From the NCBI GenBank assembly GCA_030144725.1, contig JASKMD010000155.1, positions 697,224 to 761,223 on the forward strand: a stretch of 64,000 bases of DNA, written 5' to 3'. The translations under genes were made by a program, and so were the position numbers. The notes under the pieces were generated by a model. It saw nothing but the letters and a program-made list of their open reading frames with translations. It did no database searches and had not been told where the DNA came from. The stretch comes from Haematococcus lacustris (lineage: Eukaryota > Chlorophyta > Chlorophyceae > Chlamydomonadales > Haematococcaceae). Positions within the stretch are counted from its first letter, which is position 1, and every line of letters begins with the position of its first letter. Positions 21,228 to 32,468 of this stretch are shown here, one piece after another.

Positions 21228-21739
21228 ATGATTCCCAAAGGCGCATTCTTAAAGGTTGTGGACAACAGCGGAGCCCGCTTAGCCCAGGTAAGGGTTATGC
21301 GAGGCCTGCCACCCTGCCGCTTAGCGTTCTACGAACGTCTACATCCTGGCTGTGCGCAGGTCATTGGCTCGTATGGTCACATGGGGCAATTTGGCCACAT
21401 TGGGGACGTCGTGAAAGTGGCGATTAAGGATGCTAGAGGCGAGAAAGCCCCTCAGGGAACCATGAAAAAGGCAGTAATAGTCGAGACCACGTTCCCAACC
21501 CGCCGCAAGAATGGAAGCCACTTCTGCTACACTCGGAATGCATGTGTGCTCTTAAGTGAAAAGGGAACCCCTGTGGGCAACCGTGTGAGGAGCATGCTAA
21601 GGTATGTCTCATCCCCACTGATGGTACTGTGCAACCTGTGCTGTCAGCGAACATGCAGCGTGTGTGGCCTGACTGCAGCTATGAATTCTTCAAGCCTCGC
21701 TGGAAGAGGCTCAGTCTGATCGGCAGCCGCTTGTTTTGA
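21228..21739 (+). CDS. Organellar (probably mitochondrial) ribosomal protein uL14
   Basis: uL14 binds 23S-type rRNA on the subunit interface of the large ribosomal subunit. Exon 1 (21228-21287) gives MIPKGAFLKVVDNSGARLAQ, the usual uL14 N-terminus with the VVDNSGA signature. Exon 2 (21360-21601) carries GDVVKVAIKDA, the MKKAVIVET strand and VLLSEKGTPVGNRV. Exon 3 (21679-21739) gives a basic end (FFKPRWKRLSLIGSRLF). All junctions are GT-AG and in phase, about 121 residues, normal for uL14. The RRKNGSHFCYTRNACVLL segment is closer to bacterial/organellar than cytosolic uL14. There is no N-terminal extension, so targeting must be internal, or an upstream start exists. Confidence 0.88.
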
Positions 21740-23352
21740 TCATCAGTGTAGCAGTCCTGGGTACACATCACCCAAGCATGATGGTGGTGGTGGTGGTAGT
21801 GGTGGTGGAGCAGTCGGTGAGCCAGGGCTAGGGTCCACGCAGTAAATGGAGATGTGGTGCAGGGTGGGCTGCCGGACCAGGCTTCACTGCTTTCAGCAGC
21901 TCCCCACCCATGGTGGCCTTGGCAGTCAATGCCAAAGGTGTGATGCACACGCTGGGCGGGTGTGACTTTGTGTGTCCTGCATGAACAGCATCCGCACTGT
22001 CACGAGCAGCAACGCAAGGCGATGACCAGCAGCAGCAAGACTATGCTCAGCTGAATCATCAGCAGGGCCTTGAAGCTCTACCTGGCCTAGGCAGGGTGCA
22101 CCAGCAGAGCTTGTCAGCCAGTGAACGGCCGGTGGTCCAAGGCCAGGCGGCTGCTTCTGGCTGCCCATTTTCAGCAGGGCGTTGATGGCAAGGCCCGCAA
22201 TCATGGCCTACAGCTAGTCACGTCAAGCTTAACCTTTCACATCATGCAACTTTTACTGGTGACAGGGAGTCCAAGGGTCATCAAGTGGGAGTGTGCCACC
22301 GGGATAGGGTGGGCAGCTGTCCAGGATGCTCCATGGATGAGGTGATGGTGTAGTGGAGGGAGGTTACCCCGCAACCTTGGCTGGAAATGGTCGGGGAAGC
22401 TTAGTAGCGAAGCTGGCGGCTGTGGTGCAAGTGTCTCCGGGTGGTGACATCAGGAGAGACGTAGGTTGAATTATGTGTTGCCAACATGTCCTCAAGTATT
22501 TGTTGTTTGTTGCTGCTAGGCATTCAGATATAACATTATTCGCATGGCTGCATCAGCAAAGGAAGGTGTGCATGGTTTCGACATGAAAGCCGAACCTCTC
22601 TTGCATGGTACTCTGCTTCTTGGTATCAATCCCGCAACCTACAAGTGGCTGGCCACTCAAACAACGACTGAAGTACAACGTCTCAGCTCATCCTCGCAAG
22701 GGATCCCTTGAAATCTGCCTTCCTCCACATGCAAAGCATGGTTGCCTGGTCTGCACTTGGCAGTGCTGTATCAATGGTGCCTCAACCATCACATGCGCTT
22801 CAACCATCACATACTTCCTCGGAGCAGCGCAGCTGCTTTGTACTGATGGTGATGATAGCTGGGCAGGCTGTGAAGGCGCTTCCAGACCATATGCTGGGAG
22901 CTGATGCTAAGAGCATGCAGGTTTAGCCAGATGGAACCTTGGCAACACAAAGTGACTGCCGTTAGGGTTTGGGTGATTGGCAAGAGGTGGGGTCCAGCCT
23001 TCTTATAAAACCACCCAGAAGACAGTAGGAACTCAATCCTGGCAAGGCAGATGTATTTCTATGTTTACTAGATATACATGTGTGTGAGCGAGGGATGTAG
23101 GAGCTTGAGCTGGCAATGGAGGCACGCACACCAGATAGGCTTAGCTGGAGTGGGCAATAACCATCACAGTGATGAAATTGCAGCCTCATGCTATATTGAA
23201 TGCTGCAGGAGCTGGCACACCTTCGCCAAATCAAATGTGACTTTCTACATTTATACATTTCCGCAGTTCCGCACTCTAAGCAAGCGGCATGATATGCTCG
23301 CAAGGAAGGAATAACGACAGAGCGCAATAGGCGCGGTCCACATTCCCTGTCC
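21740..23352. other. Intergenic stretch with a dispersed repeat
   Basis: No gene recognised. 23075-23200 resembles 20865-21000 (GTGTGTGAG, then TGGAGGCACRCACACCA, then GAGTGGGCA), apparently the 3' tail of the TnpB/Fanzor-like family. The last roughly 100 bp precede the casein kinase start. Confidence 0.45.
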
Positions 23353-26152
23353 ATGGCGCAGCCCTCGTCCTCCAATGCGCCTGTACCAGACGTGCTAGTT
23401 GCTGGCAAATACAGGTGCGTCCAGCACGGTCAAAGCCAGCCTCGCGGGCAGGACCCACCGGAGGGGTCATTCGCGCTGCAGGCTAGGTCGCAAGTTAGGT
23501 GGCGGGAGCTTTGGAGAAATCTTTCTGGTGAGCATGTTCTGGGCCTGTTCTAGGCACGCTCTCAGGTGGTAGGTCGTGTTGTCGTTCAGCAGCAATAACC
23601 CACCAGCGCATACACCCCTGCCTCAGGGCACGAACATCCAAACAGGCGAAGAAGCGGGGGTGAAGCTTGTAAGTACGCAACGATCCTCTAGCCAGCCGGG
23701 CTGTACAGGAGCAGCCTGGCACCGTGGCCCGACTCTGGGCCGCATGGTTTTCGCAGGAATCGGTAAAGGCTCGACATCCTCAGCTCCTGTACGAAAGCAA
23801 ACTTTACAAAATACTACAGGGCGGGGGTGAGCTTTGGCGCGCCAGTGCAGCTAATTGGCGCAACCTGGCATGGCAACCAACCCACATACTTCATGTATCT
23901 GCAGCTGGTATCCCTAATCTGAGATGGTATGGCATTGAAGGGGATTACAATGTTATGGTCATTGACCTTCTTGGTCCCAGTCTTGAGGATCTCTTCAACT
24001 TCTGCAACAGGTAAGCAACGGGCTCCCACCAGATCCTGATTTGCGTCAGAGCTCAACTTTCAATGCATCCGCAATGTGACCGCAGGCGCTTTTCCATTAA
24101 GACAGTCCTCATGTTGGCAGACCAGATGGTGAGCTTCTTACACAGTCGTTGCTAGCAAAAGGGAGTCATGGTATCAAAGCAAGCAACAATATGTGACGGA
24201 GTCTGGCAGGCTTCCCACAAATGCTAACCAATAACAGCTGGCAGCAAGGGTATGTCGGCATTGCACATGCAGCGCAGCTATGCATGTCATGTGTTACTTG
24301 CAATCCTTCTGCTGCAGCTGTCCCGATTGGAGATGGTGCATACGCGCAGCTTCATACACCGAGACATCAAGCCAGACAACTTCCTGATGGGTAGGTTACA
24401 GCATGTGGGTTTGGCATGGGAAGACACTCCATGCCGGCGAGTGTATCAGCACGGAATCAGAGGCAGTCGCATATTCCTGCAGGCCTGGGCAAACGCGCAA
24501 ACCAAGTCAACATCATTGACTTTGGTCTGGCGAAGAAGTACAGGTACATGTTTAATGTGTGTGTGTGTTGTGCATGCTGTGGCAAGGCAACATGGAAACA
24601 TGATCTTCACTGCTTCTGCCTCGCAGGGACCCTAAGACCCATGTGCACATACCATACTGTGAAAACAAGAACCTGACTGGCACTGCTCGCTATGCCAGCG
24701 TGAACACGCACCTGGGCATTGAACAGAGTCGCAGGGATGACTTGGAGTCATTGGGCTACGTGTTCATGTACTTTTTGTGGGGCAGCCTCCCCTGGCAGGG
24801 ATTGCAGGCAGCAACAAAGAAGCAGAAGTGGGTGAAAGCAAATGTAGCACCCCAGCAAGTCTTTTGCGGGGCAGGTCAGCACAGGATGCCTGATGAGTAC
24901 CTCACTTGTTTCTCACTCAATTGTAGGTATGAGAAAATCAGCGAAAAGAAGATGAAGACATCATTTGAGTCCTTATGCAAAGGGCTGCCACAAGAGTTCA
25001 TCACTTACTTCACATATGTGCGGTCCCTTCGCTTTGATGAGAAACCAGACTACGCATTTCTGAGGCGCATGTTCCGTGACCTCTTCTCCAAGGAGGGTAA
25101 GTCGGGTTGTCTATACAGACAACCCTACAACTCTACAGGCAGCCACTCAGTTGTGTCATTGCGTCTGACTCAGCAGGATACAAACATCACTCTGTCAGTG
25201 CCTCACTATCGATTGATGTGCCTGTGTGACCAGCTGGCTGGAGCTGGGATTTTGTGTACGACTGGACCATCCTGAAGTTCCAGCGCACCGCCGCTGGTCA
25301 CAATACAGCTGACCGCACAATGCCCCTGGACCCCAACACCCTGCGACCCACACTGCCTGAAGCCCTGGAGGCATCTGCAGCTCGTGCCCGCCGGCAAGGC
25401 TATCAGACAAGGTATGGCATGCACATTGTGTCGCCTGCACTGTGGTCCAGCCTGTGACTGCACACTGACATGTGCCTTGCCTTGTTGCATGGACACAGTC
25501 CAGCAGGCAACCTTGATCACCAGTAGGTGTTAGTGGGCAGCGATTGGTGTGGGGCAGCAGGAGCAGTGATCATGGGTACATCGCACGTGCTTGCACTCTC
25601 AGGGAGGATCTTACTCTGGAGGAGCAGCGGCTGCTAGACAGCGTGGCTGAGCAGGGCCCAGGCGTCAAGCTGGCTCCAGTGCCTGGCCCTTCTCGTCAGC
25701 AAGGCACAGCGATCAATGGCAGCAGGCCTGTAGCCCCGCCTAAACAGCAGGCAGCAAATCAGGCAACCCTTGCAGCTGGAACAGATGCCGCCACAGGCCC
25801 TGGCGCCAGCCCTGCAGTGGATGCAGCAGCAGTCCCCAGCTTAAGACAGGCCCCTCCCACACCCCTGAACCCCATGCCAGCCAGCAGCTCTGCTGCACAG
25901 GGGCAGTCAGCCCAAGCCATCGCAGCGCAAGGGGCACAGCAAATGACAGCAGGTCCTGCAGCTCCATCAGCAACCCTGCCTGGGGTGCAGGAATCTAGCC
26001 AGCCAGGCAGCCAGGCAGGTGGTGTTGGGGCAGCTGGAGGGGCGGCAGCAAAAGGGGTTCCCTCTAATTCCATAGGGCCGGTCCAGGAGGGGTTGCAACA
26101 CACAGCCGCATCACAGGCACGGAAAGCCTTGGTGAGTGCTGGTCTGGGCTAA
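23353..26152 (+). CDS. Casein kinase 1 (CK1 family)
   Basis: Serine/threonine kinase of the CK1 family. Twelve exons: 23353-23414, 23482-23527, 23627-23668, 23757-23826, 23905-24010, 24086-24128, 24318-24390, 24483-24543, 24627-24827, 24927-25096, 25234-25411, 25603-26152. All junctions are GT-AG and in phase. Motifs: glycine loop [24 protein letters not shown], catalytic [23 protein letters not shown], the CK1-specific activation segment [31 protein letters not shown], and [13 protein letters not shown] at the end of the kinase domain. The VAIK-type lysine is in EEAGVKL, where GVKL replaces the usual VAVKL. The C-terminal tail is Ala/Gln/Pro-rich and disordered, as in plant CK1-like kinases. 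The last exon either stops at 26152 or splices at a donor near 26131. Confidence 0.93.
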
Positions 26153-26790
26153 GCTGGCAGGCCTTGGCGAGGGTGGTTGGACAGGTGGTAGGCACTGGTC
26201 TGGCTTGTGGAGTGTCGCAAAGGCGGACATGCAGACAGCTGGATTGCATGGACCACCCTGCATGGACCTGCTGTCAGCTGGGAGGGGCATTGTGCATGTG
26301 GTACTGCGAGCGTGAACTCTATGGGACGAGCTGGAATGCAGTCAGCGGACTAAGGCAGCTCAGTTCTTGTGCTGCACCTCGCCAGAGTGCTGGTGCAAAG
26401 CTGCTGCCATAGTTTCACACTACTACCTTCCCTGCCAGCAACAATACTAATGGCTTCAGCAGGGGGAGGCTGCCTGACAAATGTGACATGGAGTTAGAGT
26501 GATGTCCTAACATGGTGTCATCATCAACACAGCAGCTGGGCAAGCATGGCGTGGTTGTGTCAAAAAACATGCTGGATGCATTGAAGGCTGGTTGGCAGCT
26601 GCCTCAGGCTGTAGCTGACTCCTTAACAAAATGAATTGAGAGTCAGAGGACTGTACTGCTGCATGCAGCCACCATGCCCAGTCCAGGGCAAGGCTGTTAA
26701 GGCAGGTGGGTAGACAGGGTCAGCAATGCAGCGTTGGATGCACCGCAATGGTATGAGCAAGTGGCGCCCACAGCGAGAGTCAGCAGTGAG
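26153..26790. other. Intergenic stretch
   Basis: Presumed 3' flank of the casein kinase gene; nothing else recognised. Confidence 0.4.
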
Positions 26791-26799
26791 AGCTGGAGG

Positions 26800-26943
26800 A
26801 CTGTAACTTAACACTTCAAGTCCTGATGCCGTGCTTGACATGAGCGTGAAGTCATCCACATGCATGACATGCGTGATGGGTTGGTCATCAATATCCTCCG
26901 CGCCATCACCAACACCAGCAAAGCAATCACTCATTTCATTCAA
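26800..26943 (-). pseudogene. Non-LTR retrotransposon reverse transcriptase relic
   Basis: On minus, RYLNEMSDCFAGVGDG is followed by DQPITHVMHVDDFTLMSS and TASGLEVL. This fits the RT catalytic box of LINE elements (hydrophobic-xADD-hydrophobic, then GLQ-L), here with VDD. Homology is lost on both sides within about 100 bp, so only a relic remains. Confidence 0.42.
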
Positions 26944-27460
26944 ATACCTGGAGAAAGTATGGGCTGCATGGAAGCTGAACAGGAGTTAGTGAACATAGAA
27001 ACTGAACAGAAGCCTTTGGAGACTGCAAAGAGCAGATGCACCGACAGCCAGCTCAGCTGCCTCCTTATGATCGAGCTTCTGCTGGTCCAGGCATCGTCAT
27101 CTCGAAGAAATCCCCTCCAGTATTTAGTGCACATGTTGATGGCAATTTGCTAGGAAATCTTGACTTGACATACTTTCGTAGAATATGTATTTGCTGTCGG
27201 GTTACATGTAGCACAACAAACCTGCTCTTGCCCGCTACTTGTGGCCGGTATCACCAGTGGGCAACACTTTAAGCACCTGTTCCTCATAAGGCAGGGGGGC
27301 AGCTTCTCAATCCGTGGGATAGCCATGTAAGACTGTTGGAAGACGTGTTGGAAGACAAGTAAGACAGTTGGAAGACGTGTTGGAAGACATGTAAGACTGT
27401 TGGAAGACGTGCTGGACTACAGACAAACAAAACTCATTCAACAAGGAACAACATGTTTGC
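26944..27460. repeat. Gene-free stretch with a 31-bp tandem repeat
   Basis: Three near copies of GTAAGACTGTTGGAAGACGT plus GTTGGAAGACA lie at about 27325-27420. The remainder has no recognised gene. Confidence 0.75.
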
Positions 27461-27464
27461 CTGT

Positions 27465-28608
27465 GGTCACCCCGGCCATTGGCCATGCCAATCCGTGCCA
27501 GGCCTGCGCATCGCACCACGCCCTAGTGGAGGATAGCGAAGGCTATCGCGGTAACTCGCGCGCACTAAAACTCGCGTTTTAGGCTGAAGCCTTGTCCCAG
27601 TACACCGCCCGCCACCAGGTCGAAACTTGAGATAGCGCAAACAAGCAGCTACCCACCTACAAGAGCAGGGTGGCGAGGCGCTCCGTGGCGTCCGTAGCAA
27701 AGTTCGCACCATGGAGGCAGCCTCGCAGTACTGCGGAGTAGGCCATCGCAGTGCGCCATGCTACCGAGCCATGTCATTCCACCACGAGACTGAGTCACGC
27801 CACGCTTAGCTGAAACTGTGCAAGTTGGGCGCATGGCGCTGTCAATTTTTTTGCCATTGGCTTAATCGGCTTTATCGGCTCAGTTCGTGCTATTCTGGCT
27901 CAGTTTGTGCAGCTTGGCACGTATCGCATGTTCGCGTGCCAGGGCAGTTCGGCGTCGGGGTCCATGATGGCCCATCGCAATTTCAGCTTGAGTTTCGCGT
28001 ACAGTGCGAGAAATGCAGCGATGACGGCGCCTAGCGGCGGCACAGGGTCTAACCCATCCGGGTTGTGCTCAAGGACGCCGCCAATCGCCCCTGTGATGAG
28101 ATCGGCCCATGCCACATTCACCCGTTGCCACATTTTGTCATTGTGTGTACCACACAAGGTGATGGAGTATGCCTGGAGCACAACCCGGAATATAGACCCG
28201 CCCAGCTATCCGACAAAGGTGGAAGCACGCGGAAAGGACCATTGGCCGAAAGATTCAAGGGCTTGACAAATACCCCGGAAAGATGGGGTCTAGGCTTCAG
28301 CAGAGTGCACGGTAGCGAAACAGGTGTCAGGAAGGGCCCGGGCCATGAGGGGTCCCGACCCAACCCAGGGAATCTTGCGCTTCGACCTGCGACCCACGTA
28401 CGGTGGCACCCAGTTGAGCCCCAGGCTGCAGCGAGCGACCATGTTCACAGTCCGCGGGAATGGCGGGCGGTGATCAAGTACAAGGCTTCAGTCTAAAACG
28501 CGTTTTAGCGCGCGCGAGTTACCGCGATAGCCTTCGCTATCCTCCACTAGGGCGTGGTGCGATGCGCAGGCCTGGCACGGATTGGCATGGCCAATGGCCG
28601 GGGTGACC
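27465..28608. mobile_element. DNA element with about 130-bp terminal inverted repeats
   Basis: 27465-27594 and 28481-28608 are inverted copies that differ at only a few bases, starting GGTCACCCCGGCCATTGGCC. Both are flanked by CTGT (27461-27464, 28609-28612), a possible 4-bp target duplication. The 0.9-kb interior has no recognisable transposase; a 93-codon minus ORF (27900-28181) shows no known motif. Probably a non-autonomous element of unassigned superfamily. Confidence 0.85.
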
Positions 28609-28685
28609 CTGTGCACTCCTAGAACTTAGTCCCTGCATTTGTCCCTGCGTTTTTACCGACCTTGTCCGAACGGGCTGAAATTTTG

Positions 28686-28798
28686 ATTTGAACAAGAAAA
28701 ATATTTTGAAAGAATCAAAGGCGGCTGCGCTGTGGCCTGTGGTTGCGGGCCACAACGCAACAGCATTTGATTTTTTTAAAATAGTTTTTCTTGATAAA
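28686..28798. repeat. AT-rich imperfect hairpin
   Basis: ATTTGAACAAGAAAAATA... (28686-28719) is roughly complementary in reverse to ...ATAGTTTTTCTTGATAAA (28766-28798), around a GC-rich centre that is itself partly palindromic (GTGGCCTGTGG...CCACAAC). Its AT content contrasts with the flanks. Confidence 0.6.
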
Positions 28799-29370
28799 GG
28801 TGTTGAAAAAGGTTTCTTAAAAAAGGTTTCTTGAAAAAGGCTAATCCCCCTTGACCACTGGGCACCTCATCAAAACTAACAGCTTGATGCTTTTGTAAGG
28901 CTAACAGCCTGTGTAGACTACTAGGGCCTATGCATTGTTGCGGGCCCGGCCATCTATGCCTCGGCGGTACTCCACAGCCCGGTGCAGCCTCTGCCTGGCC
29001 TTGGGCAGCCGGTCATTGACCCGCTTATAGCCCTGGTCAAGCTACACCAGGGCTTGACCAGGGCTGGGGGGGGGGGGGTCCTGGGCAGGTGGGTGCTGAG
29101 CTGGGGGAGGGGGAGGGGGGGTGGGCGGCACCTCATGGCACCACTTCAGGCCCCGCACATCCTTAGCATACCGCAGGCTCCAGGCTGGGCGCAACAACCG
29201 CTGGTTGACCTGGCCTGCTGGGGGTACCCAGTTTGGGGATGCTGGGGGTACCCAGTCTGCGGGCCTAGGCCGGTCATCTGGCAGGTGCAGCTCAGCCAGG
29301 TACACCGTCACTCCCCTCTCCTGGTGGTAGTGGTGGCGTGACACCCACTTCATCCCATTCACCACCTGCA

Positions 29371-29494
29371 GGTCAGGGTCAGGGTCAGGGTCAGGGTCAG
29401 GGTCAGGGTCAGGGTCAGGGTCAGGGTCAGGGTCAGGGTCAGGGTCAGGGTCAGGGTCAGGGTCAGGGTCAGGGTCAGGTCAGGGTCAGGGTCA
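29371..29494. repeat. (GGGTCA)n hexamer array
   Basis: About 20 units with one 5-bp slip near the right end, within an intron of the TnpB/Fanzor-like gene. The intron ends TGCAG (minus) directly before the codons for VVNGMKW. Confidence 0.95.
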
Positions 29495-30765
29495 CACCTT
29501 CTTGCGGAAACGCTCAATGACACGCTCCTGGGCATGGTGCAGCCCCAACCGTTGCCTGCGCCAGCGTGGCTGAAGGTACTCCTCCCACAACGCGCCCCAG
29601 GTGGACTTGAGGGCCAGGATGTGGGCCTGGAGGCTGTCCAGGGTGGTGCCAGCTGGGGTGGCAGCTGCCAGCTGCTGTAGCTGTGGCTGGATGGCAGTTG
29701 ACCAGCGGGCCGTGACCTGTTTGGCTTTGGTAAGCCCACTGTCATGCTTCAGCTGCCCCTTGCTCAACTCCCACTCCCACTGCCTCAGCACCTGACCTGT
29801 GGCTAGGTCCTGCATTGCATGCGCTGCCTTGATGGCCTGGGTGACGCCTGGGTCCACCCCAACTGCTATGTGGGTGGCTGTGCTGAAGTCGCTGGTGGCT
29901 ATGAGCTCACGCCCTATGAAGGGCAGCTCCACTGGCTCCTTGACTACCTGGTTGCGCACGAAGGGCACACTGATGCTGACCCCATTAGTCTCTACCCTGC
30001 GCGCAAAGTCCCACCCGCTGTTTTGCAGCTGGTTGTGCTGGACGAACTTCTGCCAATGGGGCTGGCTGCCTGCCTCAAACTGAACCCTTGTGAGGGTGGT
30101 CATGCCCAGGTCAGTCAGCACCCCATCCAGCACCCTGTCATCGATGACGAAATGGCTGGCCCGCACCCCCACCATGGGGAGCATGGTGAAGGGGCGCGGG
30201 CAGGTGCGAGGGAGGTGGCTGTTGCCATGGGGTGCCACATGGGGGGCTGTCTGCCAGCCCTCTAGGCTGCGGTTCACGAACAAGACATAGCGCACCCTAA
30301 ACTCTAAAGGTAGCCTACCTGCCCCCCCCTCCCCAATGGAGTCCTCTCCCTCCGCAGTCCGGCAGTCCCAGCAGCCTCCTGTGCATGACTACCTCTTCCT
30401 TCCACCTAGGCTGCCGCAGCACGCTATTGGCCGGCAAGCGCCACCTGTGCTGTGGGTCCGACTGGCTATAGTCTAGGCGGCCGAGCAATAGCTGGGGGAA
30501 GTGCTTCTTCTCTTGGCTGAACCCACCCTCCACCACCCCCACCGCCTTGCCCCACTTGTTGATGAACCGCCCCGAGTGCCGGTAGAACTCCCTGATGTTG
30601 GTGATGATGTGGGTGGCGTTGGCGTTGAGGGAGTTGTCGTCCTCTGTCAGATGCACCTTATCCGGGGCTGGCGGTGAGGCACCTCCACGCGGTGGCCCTG
30701 GTAACAATCCGCGTTGACTTCGGTCGCACGGATTGGCTAAGCTACCTCACCACCGCACCCAGCGG

Positions 30766-30773
30766 TATATAAA
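30766..30773 (+). promoter_or_regulatory. TATA-like box TATATAAA
   Basis: A good TATA match inside the 596-bp insertion. A short ORF of 66 codons starts at 30774 but is too close to be its transcript's coding region. Confidence 0.4.
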
Positions 30774-30944
30774 TTGGGATGCAACGGGAGAGCCTTCCCA
30801 GGCTTGAACGGGCACCGCTTTGTCCAGCGGAATACAAATGAGGTCCGGGTGCCGCACACGACCGCTGCGGGTCATCGAGCTGTTGTGGAGTTGTTGGCGT
30901 CGTCAAGGAGGGAGCAGAGCTACCTCAACGCGGGACGTTGGCTG

Positions 30945-30985
30945 ACAGCTGAAGTTTGGACTTTTGTAGCCTGAACTTCAGCTGT
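30945..30985. repeat. Hairpin with 12-bp perfect arms
   Basis: ACAGCTGAAGTT (30945-30956) and AACTTCAGCTGT (30974-30985) around a 17-base loop, inside the 596-bp insertion. Confidence 0.85.
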
Positions 30986-32051
30986 TAGTGCGACATCCGG
31001 CGGACAAGGCTGGAATTGCTCTCGTCAACGAGGAGAAGAGATAGGTCCAGCTGCCGAGTGCACTAGTCTTTGCTCCTCTCATGCCTCTTTGTTTGCCTTG
31101 GGTGCTAGCTGTGGTCTGTGGCTACAGCTAGGGCAGCTTGGTGGGGACATGTCCAGCCTGTGTCCAACGTTTGGAGGTGGGAGCAGGCCGCGCCACAGGC
31201 GGAAGCTCCTCCCTTAATGCACGCCGGTTTGTACCGGAGTAGTTTTCTTTCTTTCTTTCTGCACCTTATCCAGCTGCTTGAGCATGGCCACCGGCCAGGC
31301 GCTGCTGGGCTGCTCAAACACCGCCACCTCACTGGGCAGCAGGCTGGTGACGCGGTGGTGGGGGCCACGCATCATATGCTCAAGCACGCTGGCATCGGTA
31401 AGCAGCTCCATGGCATTCTTGATCTGTGCCAGCAGCTGTGGGTCCCAGATGTCCAGCTGCACTGGGGGGGCAGCTGGGCTGGGGCGGCTGCTGTGCAGGG
31501 GGAGCTGCGTGTGGCAAGGCGGGGGTGGGCATAGGGAGGGCAGGCTGGGTCAGGTGGGGAAGGGGGGCCTGGGGCTGGACCTGCTGCTGGGAAGTCTTGA
31601 GTGGGCTGGGCTGGACTGGGCTGGCCTAGGAAGGAGGAAAGGAACAAGGAGAGGCACAGGACTGCTGTTAGGCAGCATTGCTTGCTACCCATGGTCATGC
31701 GCTTGTTAATCTCAGCCACAATGGCGTCAACTTGGGCTAGGCTGAGATCAGGCAGGGCTGCCTTCACAAGGCCACGCAGGCCAGCCTTGATGACCTGGCG
31801 ACGTTGTCCAATCACTACCTTGGCAGCCTGCCCCTGCCCCTGGGCTTGCTGCCCACTACCACTGGCACCTGCAGACACGGGAAAGCACAACACACGCACG
31901 GCAGGACTTGATGCGCGGAGTCACAATGTCGCGTGGGGCACACTGCGCCGCGTCGTCAGTTAGGTTCCGGGCCTTTCCTCAAGCTCTGCGGCTTACCGGC
32001 TGCGGAGGGTGCGGGGGAGACGGGTCGCTTGCTGTTCTTTTTCGGGGACAT

Positions 32052-32468
32052 CACAGGGACTGAGCAACACCATCGTAGCGGAGTGGCCGTGTTGGGGGGT
32101 GCATCAGGTCGCCGTCCAACCGGAAGGCCGGCAACCGGAGTGGGGCGGAAGTGATATCCATTACATAATTCACAGGCCACTCTAAGCCAACTTTTTGAGT
32201 ACAGCAACAGCACTCAGGTCACTTTACGCGGCAATGTTTTGATACAGGGTGGCACCTTCTCAATCCGTATTCTCATGTTGGACTATAGACTTGGCTCCCT
32301 CGTTGTGTTAAGCGCCACACTCAGCACAACAAACGTGCTGCAGCTCACCCATGCTCAGTCCGATTCGCAAAACGACAACACTCAACAGACTGCTCCGCAC
32401 AAGGCTAGGTGGCAGCTTCTCTATCCACTCGCACCTCTGCCATGAACCAATCGCAATGCAGCACCGGC
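32052..32468. other. Intergenic stretch between two minus-strand genes
   Basis: Holds TGTAA on minus at 32161-32165, the usual green-algal polyadenylation signal, about 300 bp past the ABCF stop. Nothing else recognised. Confidence 0.4.

Larger units (their letters stand above)
30664..31259. mobile_element. Insertion of 596 bp with 12-bp target duplication
   Basis: The 12-mer TGCACCTTATCC lies at 30652-30663 and 31260-31271, on either side of the segment. Removing the segment plus one copy joins the minus-strand codons KQLDKV to HLTEDDN in frame. The plus-strand right end is (TTTC)n. The interior has a TATATAAA box and a 12-bp-arm hairpin. Long target duplication plus simple-repeat tail suggests a retroposon (SINE-like), class unproven. 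Confidence 0.75.
28935..32051 (-). pseudogene. TnpB/Fanzor-like RuvC-fold protein gene, disrupted
   Basis: TnpB/Fanzor proteins are transposon-encoded RNA-guided nucleases with a split RuvC domain. Exon 1 starts MSPKKNSKRPVSPAPSAAG at 32051. Next come VIKAGLRGLVKAALPDLSLA (near 31800), LDIWDPQLLAQIKNAMELL ... MLKQLDK (31465-31260), and, across a 596-bp insertion, VHLTEDDNSLNANATHIITN ... FYRHSGRFINKWG (to about 30400). The block 30290-29499 carries a RuvC-I-like VGVDPGVTQAI and a basic segment YLQPRWRRQRLG ... ERVIERFRKK. After an intron with a hexamer array come MKWVSRHHYHQERG and RYAKDVRGLKWCHEV. The tail GYKRVNDRLPKARQRLHRA ends near 28935, behind an in-frame TAG. No RuvC-II glutamate or zinc-ribbon cysteines are visible, so it is probably dead. 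Family assignment rests on recalled motifs. Confidence 0.5.

Noticed and set aside
29371..29494. Possible telomeric repeat
   Set aside because: GGGTCA differs from known green-algal telomere units such as TTTTAGGG and lies within an intron.
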